From Apiosordaria backusii (Eukaryota; Ascomycota; Sordariomycetes; Sordariales; Lasiosphaeriaceae): a stretch of DNA of 64,000 nucleotides. Position 1 is the stretch's first letter, and each line of letters begins with the position of its first letter. Both the position numbers and the translations under genes were made by a program. The notes under the pieces are model-generated. The model saw nothing but the letters and a program-made list of their open reading frames with translations. It searched no databases and had not been told where the DNA came from. Positions 42,510 to 55,540 of this stretch are shown one piece after another. Where the stretch lies: NCBI GenBank assembly GCA_030549205.1, contig JAUKTV010000004.1, positions 1,116,001 to 1,180,000 of the forward strand, given 5' to 3'.

Positions 42510-44197
42510 TCAGCACGCCCGAATCTCCTGGTCGCAACATCTTGGCGTCATCCAGACGTTGAGCCCAGTCTGCGCAACCATCCAGTGGTTGGTTACCTTC
42601 CAGTCACCCTCGAGCGTCATCTAGATATCATGTATTAGCACGCAATATTTCTTTCCTGTAGAGTATCAACGCAAGTGCTTACCTTATACCTCCAAAACAA
42701 AGTCGGAATCAACTTGTAATCTCCAGGTAAGAAATATTCTTCCCCAAACAAGTCCTCCGCCCAGCGCCAAACGTCAAGAGGCACCTCTCCATCTTGACCC
42801 GTCGATCCCTATCACACAGCCACCTCTCTGGCACAAACTGGTCCGAATCATCACCAAACACCTCTTTGTTTCGATGAACAACCCAAGGATTCATCCCAAC
42901 GATCGTCCCTTCCTCAAACTGTTGCCCACAAAGCTCAACGCCACCTTTTAGAACAACCCTCTCAAGCGGGAGACCGATCACAGGATGCAATCGGCCCGCC
43001 TCCTTAACGCAGGCATCCAAATAGGGAAGGCTCCGAGATTCTTTCCAGGTTACGATATCCGACAATCGCCCCTCGCGATGGGCTTGTGAAAGTTCCTTCA
43101 TGAGCTTGGCAAGACTGCTTGGGTGCTTGATCAAAAAATAGACGATGGCCCGCATCATGATCGCAGTAGTGTCGCTCCCAGCCAGGACATTCGACGTTGC
43201 CCAGGCAGTGACAAACCAGTCAGGAATAGCTGGATTCTTGGCCTTGGCTTCCAAGAAACGAGCCATAAAGTCCTTTGTGTTGTGACATGTCGCGGTTTTC
43301 TCAACTTCGCTGATATTGGCCCTTTCACGCGCCCTGGCGAGCGCAAAAGCGACTATAGGGGAGCTACTCTCTGAAAGGAAACGCAGGAGGGGATTCTTTG
43401 CCCAAATGTAGTCGAGCCAAGGGATTTGCCCAACCTTGAGAATCGTTAGCGTCCAGGGAGAAGCATCAAAGTTCCCGGGATGGTACTCACTCCAGAGGCA
43501 TACTTGAAGACCCTCTGAATGCTGCCCATAATCCCATCGACATCCCTTGCCTCATCAAGAAATCCCAGCCGCTTGCTGAACGTGATCTCGCCCATCACGT
43601 CAAAGGCAAACCACTGAAGCCATGTCCCAAGGTCCACTGCCTTTTGGTCATGTTTGGTCGCGGTCTCATCGAGCTTGTTGAGAAAGAGCCAAATAGTCGT
43701 GTCGACGTGCGGCTCAAACTCGACGAGGTTTGACATGGAGTACATGCTGGCAATTGGCCGTTTCATGGCCCGGTGGAGCTCATCGTCCTGTGTGTTGAAC
43801 AACCCTTGGATCACCGTTCCGCGTGACATGGGCTGCAGAACCTTGTAGAAGTCGGACTAATGCAACAGTTCTGTCAGATTTGGCGGCTCTTCTGTGCGAC
43901 AATGCCGGAGGTACTTGCCTTTTTGAGGCTAACTCCCGTGCCATAGATCTTGTGGATCTCTGTCGGATCACCAACACTGATGCAGTTCGGCCCGAGGCGT
44001 ACAAGACTGCCATGTCTGTCGTGCAGCTGCATATGAACATGATGGGCTCCACCTGACCAGGCCCATCTGAGCCTGGGGAGGTTGGAAATGGCGGCGAAGA
44101 GGGGCCCAGGAACTTTCTGATGTCTCACCCAAATTCGATATGTCGAGACTCCCATATACAAGAGACCAAGGAGGAAAGCGACCACCTGGAGCATCAT
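42510..44197 (-). pseudogene. Cytochrome P450 with a one-base frameshift after the heme loop
   Basis: Exons 44197-43919, 43856-43491, 43434-42683 and 42620-42510. The N-terminal anchor, proline hinge (KVPGPLFAA), I-helix AGSDTT, KEAGR (ExxR) and heme loop FGAGRRTCLG are all present, so the catalytic core is complete. Just past the heme loop, near 42717, the frame runs into a TGA at 42709. One base further on, the family-typical tail (YKLIP...WRYK) continues in the shifted frame to a proper GTAAGC donor, and exon 4 is in phase only if that base is restored. Exon 3 is 752 bp, one short of a multiple of three. The cut protein would lose about 50 residues. Intron 1 has a GC donor. Family resembles fungal P450s related to pisatin demethylase. 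Confidence 0.85.
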
Positions 44198-44998
44198 GTT
44201 CGTGCCAATGTATGAAATGTTGAATATAAAAAAGGAAAGCCTGCGTAACCAGGGCTGCTTGATAGGTACTTAAAGACAAACCCAAATGGCCCAGAATTGG
44301 AGCAAATGCCGCACACTCCACCAAATCCAGAACCCTGGTGTTCTTGTCCAAGCTATATTTCCAGCTTCAAAGGTGTCTTGGCGTTTCGTGAGAGGGACTG
44401 TTCATGCTGTCAGACCAACAAATGCTAGTTGCATTCCCTTCTGGGAAAATAATACCCGGAGCTGAGTACCCTCCAGTCACTCTGCCAGGCCCATGTTACC
44501 TTTCACCATAGCGCATGGGAGTGGCAATGACAACTGCCAACATGCACTAAGCCACGCCGCCGCACCGTTTGAACGGTTCCAAAAGCTCGGGTCGCTCGTT
44601 AGCGCATTCCATACTATCGGTGCTAGTTCACCGATAGGGCAACGAGTAAACATTGCGTTAGGATCTAAACTCGGAATAAGAATCCTTCTGGAACGTCGGC
44701 TTCTGACAAGCGGTGACGGCGTCAGTGACTGAGGTTTTGGCTCGGGCGGAGAAGGATGACAGGTCGTGACATTGATACGAGCCATTTTGGATACCACTGT
44801 GCTTATTTCCGTAGCAGATGCCAGAGCACGAAGGTGGCCGACAAAAGAAAGCCAGAGTCAATGTCAGCATATGTCCAAACAGTTGTATAAGAGGTTAATA
44901 TCAGGTCTTTCTTCGTCACCGGATAGTATCGTTCTTTTGAGGATTTGACGCATTACCTGCTTTCTCTTTGTACTTGATTTCTCTAAACAACTGAGAAA
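44198..44998. other. Bidirectional promoter between P450 and PKS
   Basis: About 800 bp between divergent starts, which supports joint control of the two genes. A TATA-like ATATAAAAAAGG lies near 44224 on the P450 side. No gene recognised. Confidence 0.45.
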
Positions 44999-47900
44999 AT
45001 GTCAGCCAACACTTTTCTGCTCTTTGGGGATCAAACTGGGGAAGTTTTACCTTCGATACAGCTTCTCTCCAGGCATGCTCTTTCGAATCAGATCTTGGCT
45101 ACCTTTCTCAGAAAGTCGACTGATCGACTTCAAACTGCCATAACTCAAGCCCCTGCCTATGCTAGACGTTCCTTACCAAGTTTCACATCCCTTTTGGAAC
45201 TTGCCACCGTTGTGTCGGACCAACAGCACACAGCTCCGGCCATATACGGCGCACTCATGTGTATAGCACAGCTTGGCCATGTCATTGTGTAAGGGACAAT
45301 GTTAGTCGAACCCAGATCATGAATGCTGACAAGCCAGATATCTCGAGGGCAACCCAAGGGCTCTAGATGCTTCCGCCGATCATCTTGCCATTGTTGGATT
45401 ATGCACCGGTCTCCTTCCAGCTGCCGTCGTCTCTTGCTCCCGAAACCTCACCGAGGTTCTCTCATTCGCCGAGGAGGCTGTCCACCTTGCCTTCCAAGTT
45501 GGTCTCGCAGCATCAGAGAGGTCCCATATCATCGACCCGTCTCTTGGAAGTTGGGCCACGCTAGTCTCCCAAGGTGATGTCTCTGCTATTCGGGACGCCA
45601 TTGACATCTTCAACAGCGAGTCCATCCTGGAGCGCAGCCACCAGGTATATATCAGTGCGCAAAGTCCAAGCTCAGTGACCGTAAGCGGGGCCCCTTCGAC
45701 CACCGAGGCCTTCTTCAGAACTGGTTCCATGCTGCAGAACTGCAAAAGGATCCCTCTTCCAGTCGCGGCAGCCTTCCATGCCAAGCATCTCCAGCCGATC
45801 CAAGCCACAACGCTTCTCACGGATACCAGCCCTTTCCTACTCCAAACAGCCGTCCAACACCCTTTGCTACTCTCTCCTTCCTCAGGCTTGCCATACAATG
45901 GCTCCACATTTGGCGAAATTCTTGTCGAGATTTTTGACGACATCCTTCAGGCTCCTATCTCATTCGAGTCATGCACCCAGGGGCTTGCCAAGGTTCTCAC
46001 ATCACAGCCAAAGCTCATCACCTTTGGGCCTGTGAACTGTGCAAAAGCAATCCAACAAACGATGCAAACCCATGGCATCCAACTGGAAGCACCCGTCCCT
46101 GAAACACCTGAACACAACCCTCCGAGCACAGCCAACGCCATTGCCATAGTCGGAATGTCAGTCCGCCTTCCGGGCAGTGAAACCCTAGAAGAGTTCTGGA
46201 AAGTCCTCGAAGAAGGCCGGGATCTCCATGAGAAAATTCGCCCAGACCGCTTTGATGTTAACACTCACGTTGATCCTTGTGGCAAAGCCAAGAATACCAG
46301 CTTGACACCATACGGTGTGTTCATAGATCGACCTGGGTACTTCGACACGAGACTGTTCAACATGTCGCCCCGGGAAGCTGCTCAGACAGATCCGCAACAA
46401 CGATTGCTACTCCTGACCACCTATGAAGCTCTCGAAATGGCGGGATACACCCCCAACGGAACTCCGTCTACCAACACCAAAAGAGTTGGTTCCTTCATGG
46501 GCCAGACGGGTGATGACTATCGTGAGGTCAACGCTAGCCAGAACGTTGATACCTACTTCATCACTGGGAACATTCGCGCTTTGGGGCCCGGGCGACTGAA
46601 CTATCACTTTGGCTGGGAGGGGCCCAGCTATTCTGTGGACACTGCTTGCTCATCGAGTGCAGCTAGTATTCAACTGGCCTGCTCTGCACTCCTGAGCCGC
46701 GAAGTGGACATGGCTGTTGGTGGCGGTGCGAACTTCTTGTCTGCGTCTGATCTCTTTGCTGGCCTAAGTCGGGGAAGCTTCTTGTCAAAGACTGGTGGTT
46801 GCAAGACATTTGACCATGATGCGGATGGCTACGTTCGTGCAGACGCAGTGGGCGTGGTAGTTTTGAAGAGATTAGACGACGCACTGGCCGATCGAGACAA
46901 TATCCTCGCCGTCCTTAGAGGAACAGCAACCAACCACTCAGCCGAGGCATCCTCCATAACACACCCACATGCGGAGACCCAAGAGCGTTTGTTCACTTCA
47001 GTCCTTAACCAGGCCGGGGTTGATCCACTTGAGATCGACTATGCTGAGCTCCATGGCACAGGGACTCAGGCAGGCGATGCAACAGAGACCAGATCAGTGA
47101 CCAACGTCCTTGCTCGTAATCGCCAGTCTGATAACCCCCTCTTCATCGGTACTGTGAAACCTAACCTCGGCCACGGTGAAGCAGCCAGTGGTGTCACCTC
47201 TCTCATCAAGGCCGTGATGATCCTGAGAAATAACATGATACCACCCCATGTTGGCATCAAAGGCAAGATCAACCAAAAGCTACCCCCACTGGCTGACATG
47301 AACACACACATTTCTTTCGGGAAGACTCCATTCTTGCCTCGACCTGGTGGTGATGGAAAGAGGAAAATCCTCATCAACAACTTTGATGCTGCGGGAGGCA
47401 ATACCAGCATAGTTATCGAAGATCCTCCTGTGTTGGCCACCGATGGTGTTGATCCTCGCGGGCACCATATCATCGCGGTGTCTGGAAAAACGCCAAACGC
47501 AGTCATCGGAAACAGCAAGCGACTCCTAGAGTATCTGAAGAACAATTCTGAAGTCCGCTTGGAGGACCTAGCGTACAGCACGACTGCACGTCGGATGCAT
47601 CACTCTCTGCGCCAAACACATGTTGCCTCCTCAGTCAGGGGGTTGACAGAAAGTCTGCAACAAGCCATCACTAAGGAGACCTGGACAAAGGTTCCACCCA
47701 CTCCACCTCAGGTCGTCTTCCTCTTCACCGGCCAAGGATCGGCATATAGTGGCATGGCATCGGAGCTCTTCAGGACCAACAGGACTTTTCATGAGCTGCT
47801 TCAAAGAAATGACGATATTTGCGTCTCACATGGCTTCCGATCTTTCTTGCCACTCGTCAAGGAGAGTCAATTCGATATGGCGTCGGCTTCGCCTGTACAG

Positions 47901-50900
47901 GTGCAGTTGGCAATCGTATCGATCGAGTTGGCAATGGCAGACTACTGGAAAACCCTCGGGGTCATGCCGAGCGCCGTGATTGGACACAGTCTTGGAGAGT
48001 ATCCCGCACTATGTGTCGCCGGTGTCATCTCTCGCAGTGATTGTTTGTATCTTGTCGGCATGAGGGCGAGCTTGATGGTGTCGAACTGTTCGCCTGGTAC
48101 GCACTCGATGTTGGCCGTTCAGGCAAGTCAAAGTGACACCGGGACGCTTCTTTGGGAGGACGGTGATAGTTCCAATCTCGAGATTGCTTGTCAAAATGGA
48201 CCTACATCGACGGTTGTCAGCGGAATGTCTGATCAAATTCAACAGCTACAAGAGAAGGCTCGCGCCAGAGGGCTGAAGACAACCGTTCTCGAAGTACAGT
48301 ATGCTTTCCACTCGGCCCAGATGGATGCGGTTTTGCAAGACTTCTCGAATGTTACAAGTAAAGTACATTTTGCGGCCCCTGCAATACCTATCGGGTCGAC
48401 GGTTCTGGGTTCGCTCGTCGAGGACGTCGGAGTCATCGATACAGAATACCTTCAACAGGGCACTCGTGGCCCCGTACGGTTCATGGATGCGGTCGAGGCA
48501 GTAAAAAGCCTGGTGAAGTCAAAGCAGCAGACAGTTTGGATCGAAACTGGCCCGAGCCCGGTTTGTATCGGAATGCTGAGGTCCATGGTGGGGTCAGAGC
48601 ACCAGCTCCTTCCGTCGATGAAGAAGGCCGAGGAAGACTGGAAGGTGTTGGCTGGATCAGTGGCCAGAGATTTCACTGCGGGGCTTGACATCGACTTTAG
48701 AGAGTTCCACAGACCCTACGAATTCTCTCTTCGGCTCCTCGAGCTACCACACTATGCGTTCGATCTCAAGAATTACTGGATTCAATATGAAGGCGACTGG
48801 GCTCTGCGAAAGGGCGACCCGGTACACCCCGAGGGGCCTCTCCCGGCACACAATGACTCCCCCAAATTCTCGACGACCAGCCTCCACCGTATCGAGTCCG
48901 AAGTCCGTGACAAGTCTGGGGTCTCTGTGACCTTCGCGTCAAATGCAGCCGAGTCCAAGCTCAACACCGCCCTCCGTGGTCATCTCGTCAATGGAGCTGG
49001 GCTCTGCCCCAGCTCAGTGTATGCCGACATGGCATTTAGTGCCGCTTCTTACATCTTGGGGGGCACCTCATCCGAGCTCTGCATGGATGTAAGGGGCATG
49101 CAAGTTCACAAGCCGCTCATCATTCAGCCAGGAGCCACGAAACAGATCATTCGAGTGTCAGCTACAAAAAAGACCGACTCCGGCCGAATAGAAGTAACGT
49201 TCTCGTCCCAAGATGAACAAACACATGATGACCATGCCAGGTGCACTGTGGTGTGTGGAGAAAAGCATGTCTGGAAATCTGAATGGACCAAGATGACATA
49301 TTTGGTGAGAGCACGTATCAATAGCCTCCAAGACTCGTCTGCCAGAGGCGAGACACACAGAATTCTTCGCCCCATGGTCTACAAGCTGTTTGCGGCATTG
49401 GTGGACTACGACACTCGATACCAAGGCTTGCAAGAAGTCTTTATGGATAGCAACCTTTTGGAAGCAGCAGCAAATGTCCAGTTCCAGACCTCTGATGATG
49501 ACGGCACGTTCACCTACAGCCCTTACTCGATTGACAGTTTTGCCCACCTCTCAGGTTTTGTGCTCAACGGTGCTGAGACTACGCCTGCCGATGCCGTCTA
49601 CATTTCCCACGGGTGGGATAGCATGAAGATTGTTGGCCAGCTATCCGCAGACAAGCGGTACCAGAGCTATGTGCGGATGCAGGAAACCAGCACACGTGGC
49701 GTGATGGAAGGAGACGTCTATCTGTTCGAAGGAGATGAGGTGGTTGCTGTTTGCCAAGGCCTCAAGTTCCAACGGATTCAGAGGTCTATTCTTGACCACC
49801 TCCTCCCTCGAACCAACAAGCAGGCTCATCTACCCTCGAAAGGAACTCCGAATGTGGAAAACAAAAGTCACTCTGCAGATACACAAATTCCAACAATCAA
49901 GGTGGACCTGGTCCAGGATGACATTGTGGTGTCAGGCTTCGATGAAGTCCTCCAGTTGATCGCTTCAGAAGTGGGTGTCGATCTCAAGGAGCTGGCTGAT
50001 GACACGGTTTTCGCAGACCTCGGGGTCGACAGTCTGTTGTCCATCAGTATCGCTGCTAAGCTCAGCCAGCTACTCGGTCAACCCGTACCAGCATCTCTTT
50101 TCACCGAGTGCCTTACTGTCGGAGATTTACGCCAGTATCATCTCGATAACTTTGACGACGACGACAGTGCTTCGAACTTCGGGGGAAGCACTTGCGAAAA
50201 TGAGATTTTCAGCCAGTCCCAAAGTCAGTCATACACTCCATTAACCAACACGGGACTTTCAATTGGGACTCCAGCGGAAGATCGAACTCGAAACATCAAG
50301 AAGATCATCGCTACCGAGCTCGGAATGGGGCCTGAGGAGATCGACGACGACGTGCCTTTGGCGGACCTTGGTGTTGACAGCTTGCTCTCTCTGTCGATAA
50401 TGGCTGCCATCAAAACACAGACCGGTCAAATACTGCCATCCAACTTTTTGATGGAACACACAACCTTGGCCGCAATCAAGGCTGCCCTTGGTGGCCCGCG
50501 GGCCCTCCCGGCTCAGCAGCTCTTCAAAGCATTGGAAAAGGTACAAATGAACACCAGAAGCCCGAGGTCAGAAGCAATCCTGCTCCAAGGATCGCTATCT
50601 TCACAAAGCCCGGCTCTCTTCCTACTTCCCGATGGCTCGGGTAGTGCTAGCAGCTATGTCGGACTACCAAATCTGAGACTTTTTGGCCCGGTATGGGGAC
50701 TGAATAGCCCATTTCTCAACCAGCCAGAGGCATTCACTATCTCGCTACAGGAGCTAGTTTCGATCTTCGTGAAAGAGATACGAATGAAGCAGGCTCGCGG
50801 TCCATATCATTTGGCCGGTTGGTCCATCGGAGGAACCTACGCATATGAGGTAGCACGACAGTTGAACAGCCACGGAGAAGAAGTCAGGTCATTGACACTC

Positions 50901-51380
50901 ATCGACGCACCATGCCCAGCTTCCCTTCCACCACTCCCGCTTGAGACAGTGTCCTTGCTTGAAAAAGTCGGGGCATTCGATGGGTTAAAGAACAGGCACA
51001 AGACGACAATCAGAAAGGGCGTTCACGCTCATTTTGTTGGGTCTGTCAATGCACTGGAGAGGTACCGGCCTGTCACGATTTCAACATCAATGATCAAGTC
51101 AGTCACAGTGATTTGGGCACAAAATGGTGTTTGGGATACGGTTGGGCCGGAAGTCAAGGCAAAGCATGTGCAAGGTGTGGGTGCGAAGAATGCTGCAAGA
51201 GACTGGATGATGGACACGCGGTCAGACTTTGGGCCAAACGGGTGGGAGACGCTGCTTTCCGGTGCCGAGATCAAGTGTGAGGTTATCGAAGGCGATCATT
51301 TTACCATCATGAGAGATTCGGGAGTGTTGAAACTGGGGACTTTGCTCAGAGATGCTGTCATGGGGTCGTCTCGAAGTTGA
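44999..51380 (+). CDS. Non-reducing polyketide synthase SAT-KS-MAT-PT-ACP-ACP-TE
   Basis: Exons 44999-45288 and 45338-51380 give 2110 residues. Domains in order: SAT with catalytic GLCTG (Cys about 118) and a later His (AAFHAKHL); KS from about 362 with DTACSSS (Cys about 531); MAT with GHSLGEY (about 979); product template with GHLVNGAGLCPSS (His about 1311) and the Asp in YSIDSF (about 1495); two ACPs with GVDSLLS (about 1659 and 1775); thioesterase with GWSIGGT (about 1925). No reducing or methylating domains are present. Such enzymes make aromatic polyketides from malonyl-CoA, with the PT domain setting the ring pattern and the TE releasing the product by hydrolysis or Claisen closure. 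The ring class cannot be told by eye. The P450 and regulator next to it are likely partners. Confidence 0.95.
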
Positions 51381-52360
51381 GCCTTTCCCATGGCTTTGAA
51401 GCTTGGCGGGAACATGGGGCGAGGTTTGGTTCCTTTTGTATTTCAGAGCTGTCTTTGTTCTTCTCTGTGGATAGATCTCTCTTCTCAGATGTTTTCGAGC
51501 TTTTTTATCCAATCTTTGGCGTTTGTTTCGCCCTGAATCATCTCGCTCTGATTCCTCGACTCCTATTGGCCAGTGTCGAGGCCTGCCAAGAAAGCGGTTG
51601 CACGTGCGTTGCACCTAAAATAGCCATGTGGAGCAGTTCTGGTGGAGCCTTTGTTAACGCCCCTGTGGGGGGAATGATGTTTGCCGCGACCATTCACTGA
51701 CATCCAGTCTTTCGCTCAAATTCACTGTGTCGACAGCGGGACCATGGCGCGCCTAGCAAGTTGGGCGGTTGCTCAAACTACCAATCTCAACTTTGGTGGC
51801 GTCTCGTCAAATCGGTTCGCTCTGTCGCGGCAAGTGGTTACACGCGGATACTCCAAAACACACAGCTCAGGAATCTCAAAACAGAGATCCGGGAAAACGA
51901 TTAGTCGCATGTCACCGTGTCTCTGTTGATGATTCAGAAGGACCCTGGAACCTCTGAGGTTGCAGAAATGACATATAAGGTGGCGGCTCTCCAACAATGT
52001 CATTAGGAGCTTCATTGTTCTATTCTGTGATAGAGTCACAAAGCTGCATCGTTTCCTTTTTTCTCATTTCTATTTTCTTATTAAGTCAGGTGCTCCCTTT
52101 CTCTTTTCCTATTGTTGGAGTGGTCAATCAAAGGCGTTGTCACAGGGTTATTGTTTCACTTGTTTCCTTTGTGGTTCATCGACTGGATATAACTGTCACT
52201 TTTCCTTGACTCGATTACCAACACCAACCAACGCCTAAGAGCAACGTGTGTCTGAGACAACACTTTTTTCCCTCGACTCTTTTTCCTTTTCGATAATTTT
52301 CGATACATTTTCCTTTTTTACGAACGACTTTTTCTTCTTGACAAACAACCATCTATCAAA
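51381..52360. other. Intergenic, 3' flank of PKS and promoter of Fig1-like gene
   Basis: About 980 bp. The part from 52040 to 52360 is very T- and CT-rich and leads to the CAAAATGG start of the next gene, a typical strong fungal promoter. No gene was recognised in the first 600 bp. Confidence 0.45.
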
Positions 52361-53230
52361 ATGGTCGCCATGAAGCTCGCAAAGATGTTCCTGCTGCGTA
52401 AGTCCCCTACCTTCTACTGACTGACAAGAACTTTGCTAACAAACGTGTTTATTACAGCCAAGGGCACCGGGCTCATCCGCTACATCCCCTACGTCTTCAT
52501 CATCCCCGTCATCGTCTTCCACGCCCTCGCCCTGACAGGCTGCGTGAGCACCTCCCCGGGAATCCCCAACATCTACGTCGTCTCCCTCCGCTCCGCCGAG
52601 CTCGCAAACACCAACAACACCGCCAACGACGTCCAAGTCCGCATCGGCTACTTTGGCATCTGCGGCATCAGCGAAGAAAACGGCACCCTCTGCGGTTCCG
52701 TATCAGGCCGCTCCGTCGAGGACCTCTCCTCCACTTTGTTCCCCTCCGCCACCTCATCGAACAACACCCTCCTCAAGAACGAAATCACCGATCTCATCAC
52801 CACCGCTCAGGACCTCCAAACCGAATTGTTTAACTCTGTCCCTGCCGGCGCTGCCGTTCTCTTCATCGTTGGACTTGTCGCGCTTTTCTTCTTTAAGCGT
52901 GACAGGAAGAAGAATGGTGTGGTTGAGTGGTACGAGCAGGGCAAGTGGAGCAAGATTGTCAAGAGGGGGACGTATGGCGCGCTGTTTTTGTCGGCTGCCA
53001 TGACGTTTGCGGCTGCGCTTGCTACGAGCCAGAGCGCGGGCGCGCTGCAGATTACGAGCGCGGTGATGGAGAATGCTTCGGTTTTGATCAAGACTGGGAC
53101 GACGATTCAGGTGTTTCAGTGGATTGCGTTTGGGTTTGGGTTGTCGTTTGCGTTGGTGGTGCCGTTTTTGGCTAAGCCTAAGGGGGAGTCTGGGGGGGAG
53201 TATGTGGATAAGGAGGGGAATGTTGTTTAA
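52361..53230 (+). CDS. Fig1/claudin-like plasma-membrane protein
   Basis: Exons 52361-52397 and 52458-53230 give 269 residues. Four hydrophobic segments are seen: about 20-45, 145-165, 185-210 and 240-260. The first extracellular loop has the claudin-like pattern GYFGICG...LCG (G-Y/F-G-x-x-x-C followed 10 residues later by Cys), which marks the Fig1 family involved in calcium entry and membrane fusion during mating, and the related SUR7 group. N-glycosylation sequons (NNT, ENGT, SNNT) are in that loop. The gene has a strong pyrimidine-rich promoter. It shows no tie to the PKS locus. The call to Fig1 and not SUR7 is tentative. Confidence 0.7.
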
Positions 53231-53892
53231 GCCTTGAAAAGGGGGCTTGGATATGCAGAGGTGTGATTGATGCCGGCTCTGGGCGGGACTTGGGGCATGG
53301 TGTGATCTGGGGTTGTAGGATAGGTGTGGTGTTCGATATCATACGCTAATGCTGGTTTCTGAATAACTTCAGGATACCGATGATGCTAATAATACTTTTG
53401 TTATTGGGTCTACTCTTTTCTGTGTGTCCGCTTGATGTGGTGACTCCATTTTCTTTCTCAGTCAAAGCCGCATTGTTGGTGATCTGTTCCAGGTTAGGGT
53501 GTTCGATCGTGGCGCATTCATGAGCCAAACAGGGTTCGATCCTGGGAGTGTCGCAAGGCTCTGATGTGCCAAGGCAATAAAGTAATATGTAAGACCATGT
53601 GTGAGGGGCGAGGCATAATGAGCGGCACACGTCGCTACCTTAACCATTTCGATTAAATCGACAGCACATTATTTCTCCATTTCTTCCGGGTTTTTCACAT
53701 CATTCTTGCTTTCTGATCCGTTTTCTCCGAGCACGTATATGCCTCAAGTTATGGAGGGTTTGCAAAAGCTCGGCCTTAGAGCCTTGTCAGGGATCAAGTT
53801 CGACCCCCGACCCAAAGAATATGAGTTAATCACTAACGCTCAGCCAAAACGTGTGTTGCTCCCCTTACCTGACATTCTCTAAAAGCTTGACC
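53231..53892. other. Intergenic
   Basis: About 660 bp with no recognised gene. It holds the 3' flank of the Fig1-like gene and the 5' flank of the CorA-like gene. Confidence 0.4.
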
Positions 53893-54969
53893 ATGCACCT
53901 CCTTCCAACCTATCCTCCCCAGCACGCCCCCACAGTCCCAGCCCTTAGCCTGGTGAAACTCTTCATCAGACACGAATCCAAGGACAATTTTGCCCAACCT
54001 CCAACCCTGAACACCACCCAATCCGACTTTCACCGGCTATGGCAGCGCTTCAACCTCAACCTCAATGCCATGTACCACATCTCTAAAGGCCTCCGAGGTC
54101 TGCACCTCCACCAGTCCCACCCCCGCATCCACCAGTCAGGTCGCGACATGCAATTCATGTTCACTTCTTATGGCTACTGTATCGTGTGGGCGTACAGCCC
54201 CTCAACGCAATCCACTCGGGGGGTGGTCATCTTCCGAAACGAACACGATCGCCACTACAAAAATTGGTTCTCCATGCTAGAGTTACAACCAGCTTTCGTG
54301 CGACACCCGCTGTGTTTGTTTGTGGTTTTGGTCAAGGAAGCAATGGAGTATGCGTTCAAAGAGACTGGGACGACGCTGGCGAAGATTGAGGATCATATCA
54401 AGCAAATGGATTCTCTGGGGGCGGCGGTGAACTCGTTAACGGAGTCGGGATTATGGACGGATGGTGATGGTGAGGAGAGCGGTGGTTATGTGGAGGAGAC
54501 GTGGCATTTTATCAAACTGCGGCTAGGAGAATGGCAATTTCGGCTCCAGTATTTGAAGGAGAGGGGGAAGAATCAGTTGAATGTGGTAAGTGACAGTTTG
54601 AATTGGCTAGACCACGTGCAGGCCGTTTTGACTTCCGTGTGCTGACGTAGGTTCCTCCCTGGTGGCAGTTGTACAGTACAACCTCATAGGTCGATATGAC
54701 GCGGCTTCGAGCATCTCTATTGCGCAATCGACGAAAAAGGACAGTCAGTCAACGAAGGTCATCGCTCACCTCACGATGTTATTCCTGCCAGAACGTTCAT
54801 GGCGGCGCTCCTCACTCTGCAATGGGCCTCTGCCCCCGTCGTGCAATCCAATTTCTGGGTTTACTGGGCTTTCACTATCCCTCTCACTCTGCTGGTGGCG
54901 AGTTTCAAGTATTTTGGATTGCGAGGGACAATTTGCCCACGTTGGATCATACGAAAATGCCTGGCCTAA
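53893..54969 (+). pseudogene. CorA-like Mg2+ transporter family gene, frameshifted
   Basis: Exon 53893-54585 joins 54677 onward (91 bp intron, GTAAGT...TACAG). The soluble part is long and helical (HRLWQRFNLNLNAMYHIS, KEAMEYAFKET, EWQFRLQYLKER), and the joined segment NVYNLIGRYDAASSISIAQSTKKDS...LTMLFLP is the pre-membrane helix of fungal CorA-like proteins. At about 54790, right after LFLP, the reading frame must move by one base: the family continuation TFMAALL, then a second transmembrane helix (NFWVYWAFTIPLTLLVASF) and a stop at 54967 appear in another phase. In the original phase the frame runs to 54991 with unrelated residues. Unless this is an assembly error the gene is broken in its pore-forming part. 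The upstream end may also be incomplete. Confidence 0.7.
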
Positions 54970-55227
54970 AAAGGGGTCAACAAAAACATGAAACGGCACT
55001 ACCTGGAGAGCGGGAGGGTAACCAGATAATGCCTGCAGTCAATCAGGTAAGTTCTTTGTTCGGCGGCAAAAGATTCTGGCAAAGAACGCTGTGATATCCG
55101 AGTCCGAAATAGCTGTTTGAGGTGGAAGTACTAGCAACCAATCGGTTTGTGGCCCTCTGAGGTATTCGCTTTTGACTTTGCTATATCTTTGTATTCCTAG
55201 TTTGAAATCGTTCTCTGAGAATGCAAC

Positions 55228-55523
55228 ATGCGATTCCTCGCCATTCTTTCAAGTCTCGCTGTGGCAGTTGCAGTAGGTAATATGCCGTCCTTTCGTCGGA
55301 CCGACAACACTTGCCTCCCGTCCTTGTGAAGAGGGAAGGAGCAACGCTCTGTCTGATTCACTGTTCCATCATTGACTGCCCCGTGACCCAGCCCACACGC
55401 GCAGCCTTTCTTCAAGCCAAAATTTCTTACCAATTAATTCCCTGTTTTCCTCTCTTCCACTTGCAGTTCGCAATCGATCCCGATCTTGAGGCTCGCAACG
55501 TGGTGACGGCGCCACAGCTCTGA
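55228..55523 (+). CDS. Possible small secreted protein, exon structure unresolved
   Basis: ATG 55228 starts a signal-peptide-like stretch MRFLAILSSLAVAVAVG. About 80 bp downstream, in another frame, is a cysteine-containing segment (LCLIHCSIIDCPVTQ), and after a pyrimidine-rich CTTGCAG (about 55467) there is a tail FAIDPDLEARN ending at 55523. These pieces look like exons of one small secreted protein, but the donors are weak and I could not join them with confidence. Confidence 0.3.
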
Positions 55524-55540
55524 GACACCCATCAACCGCC

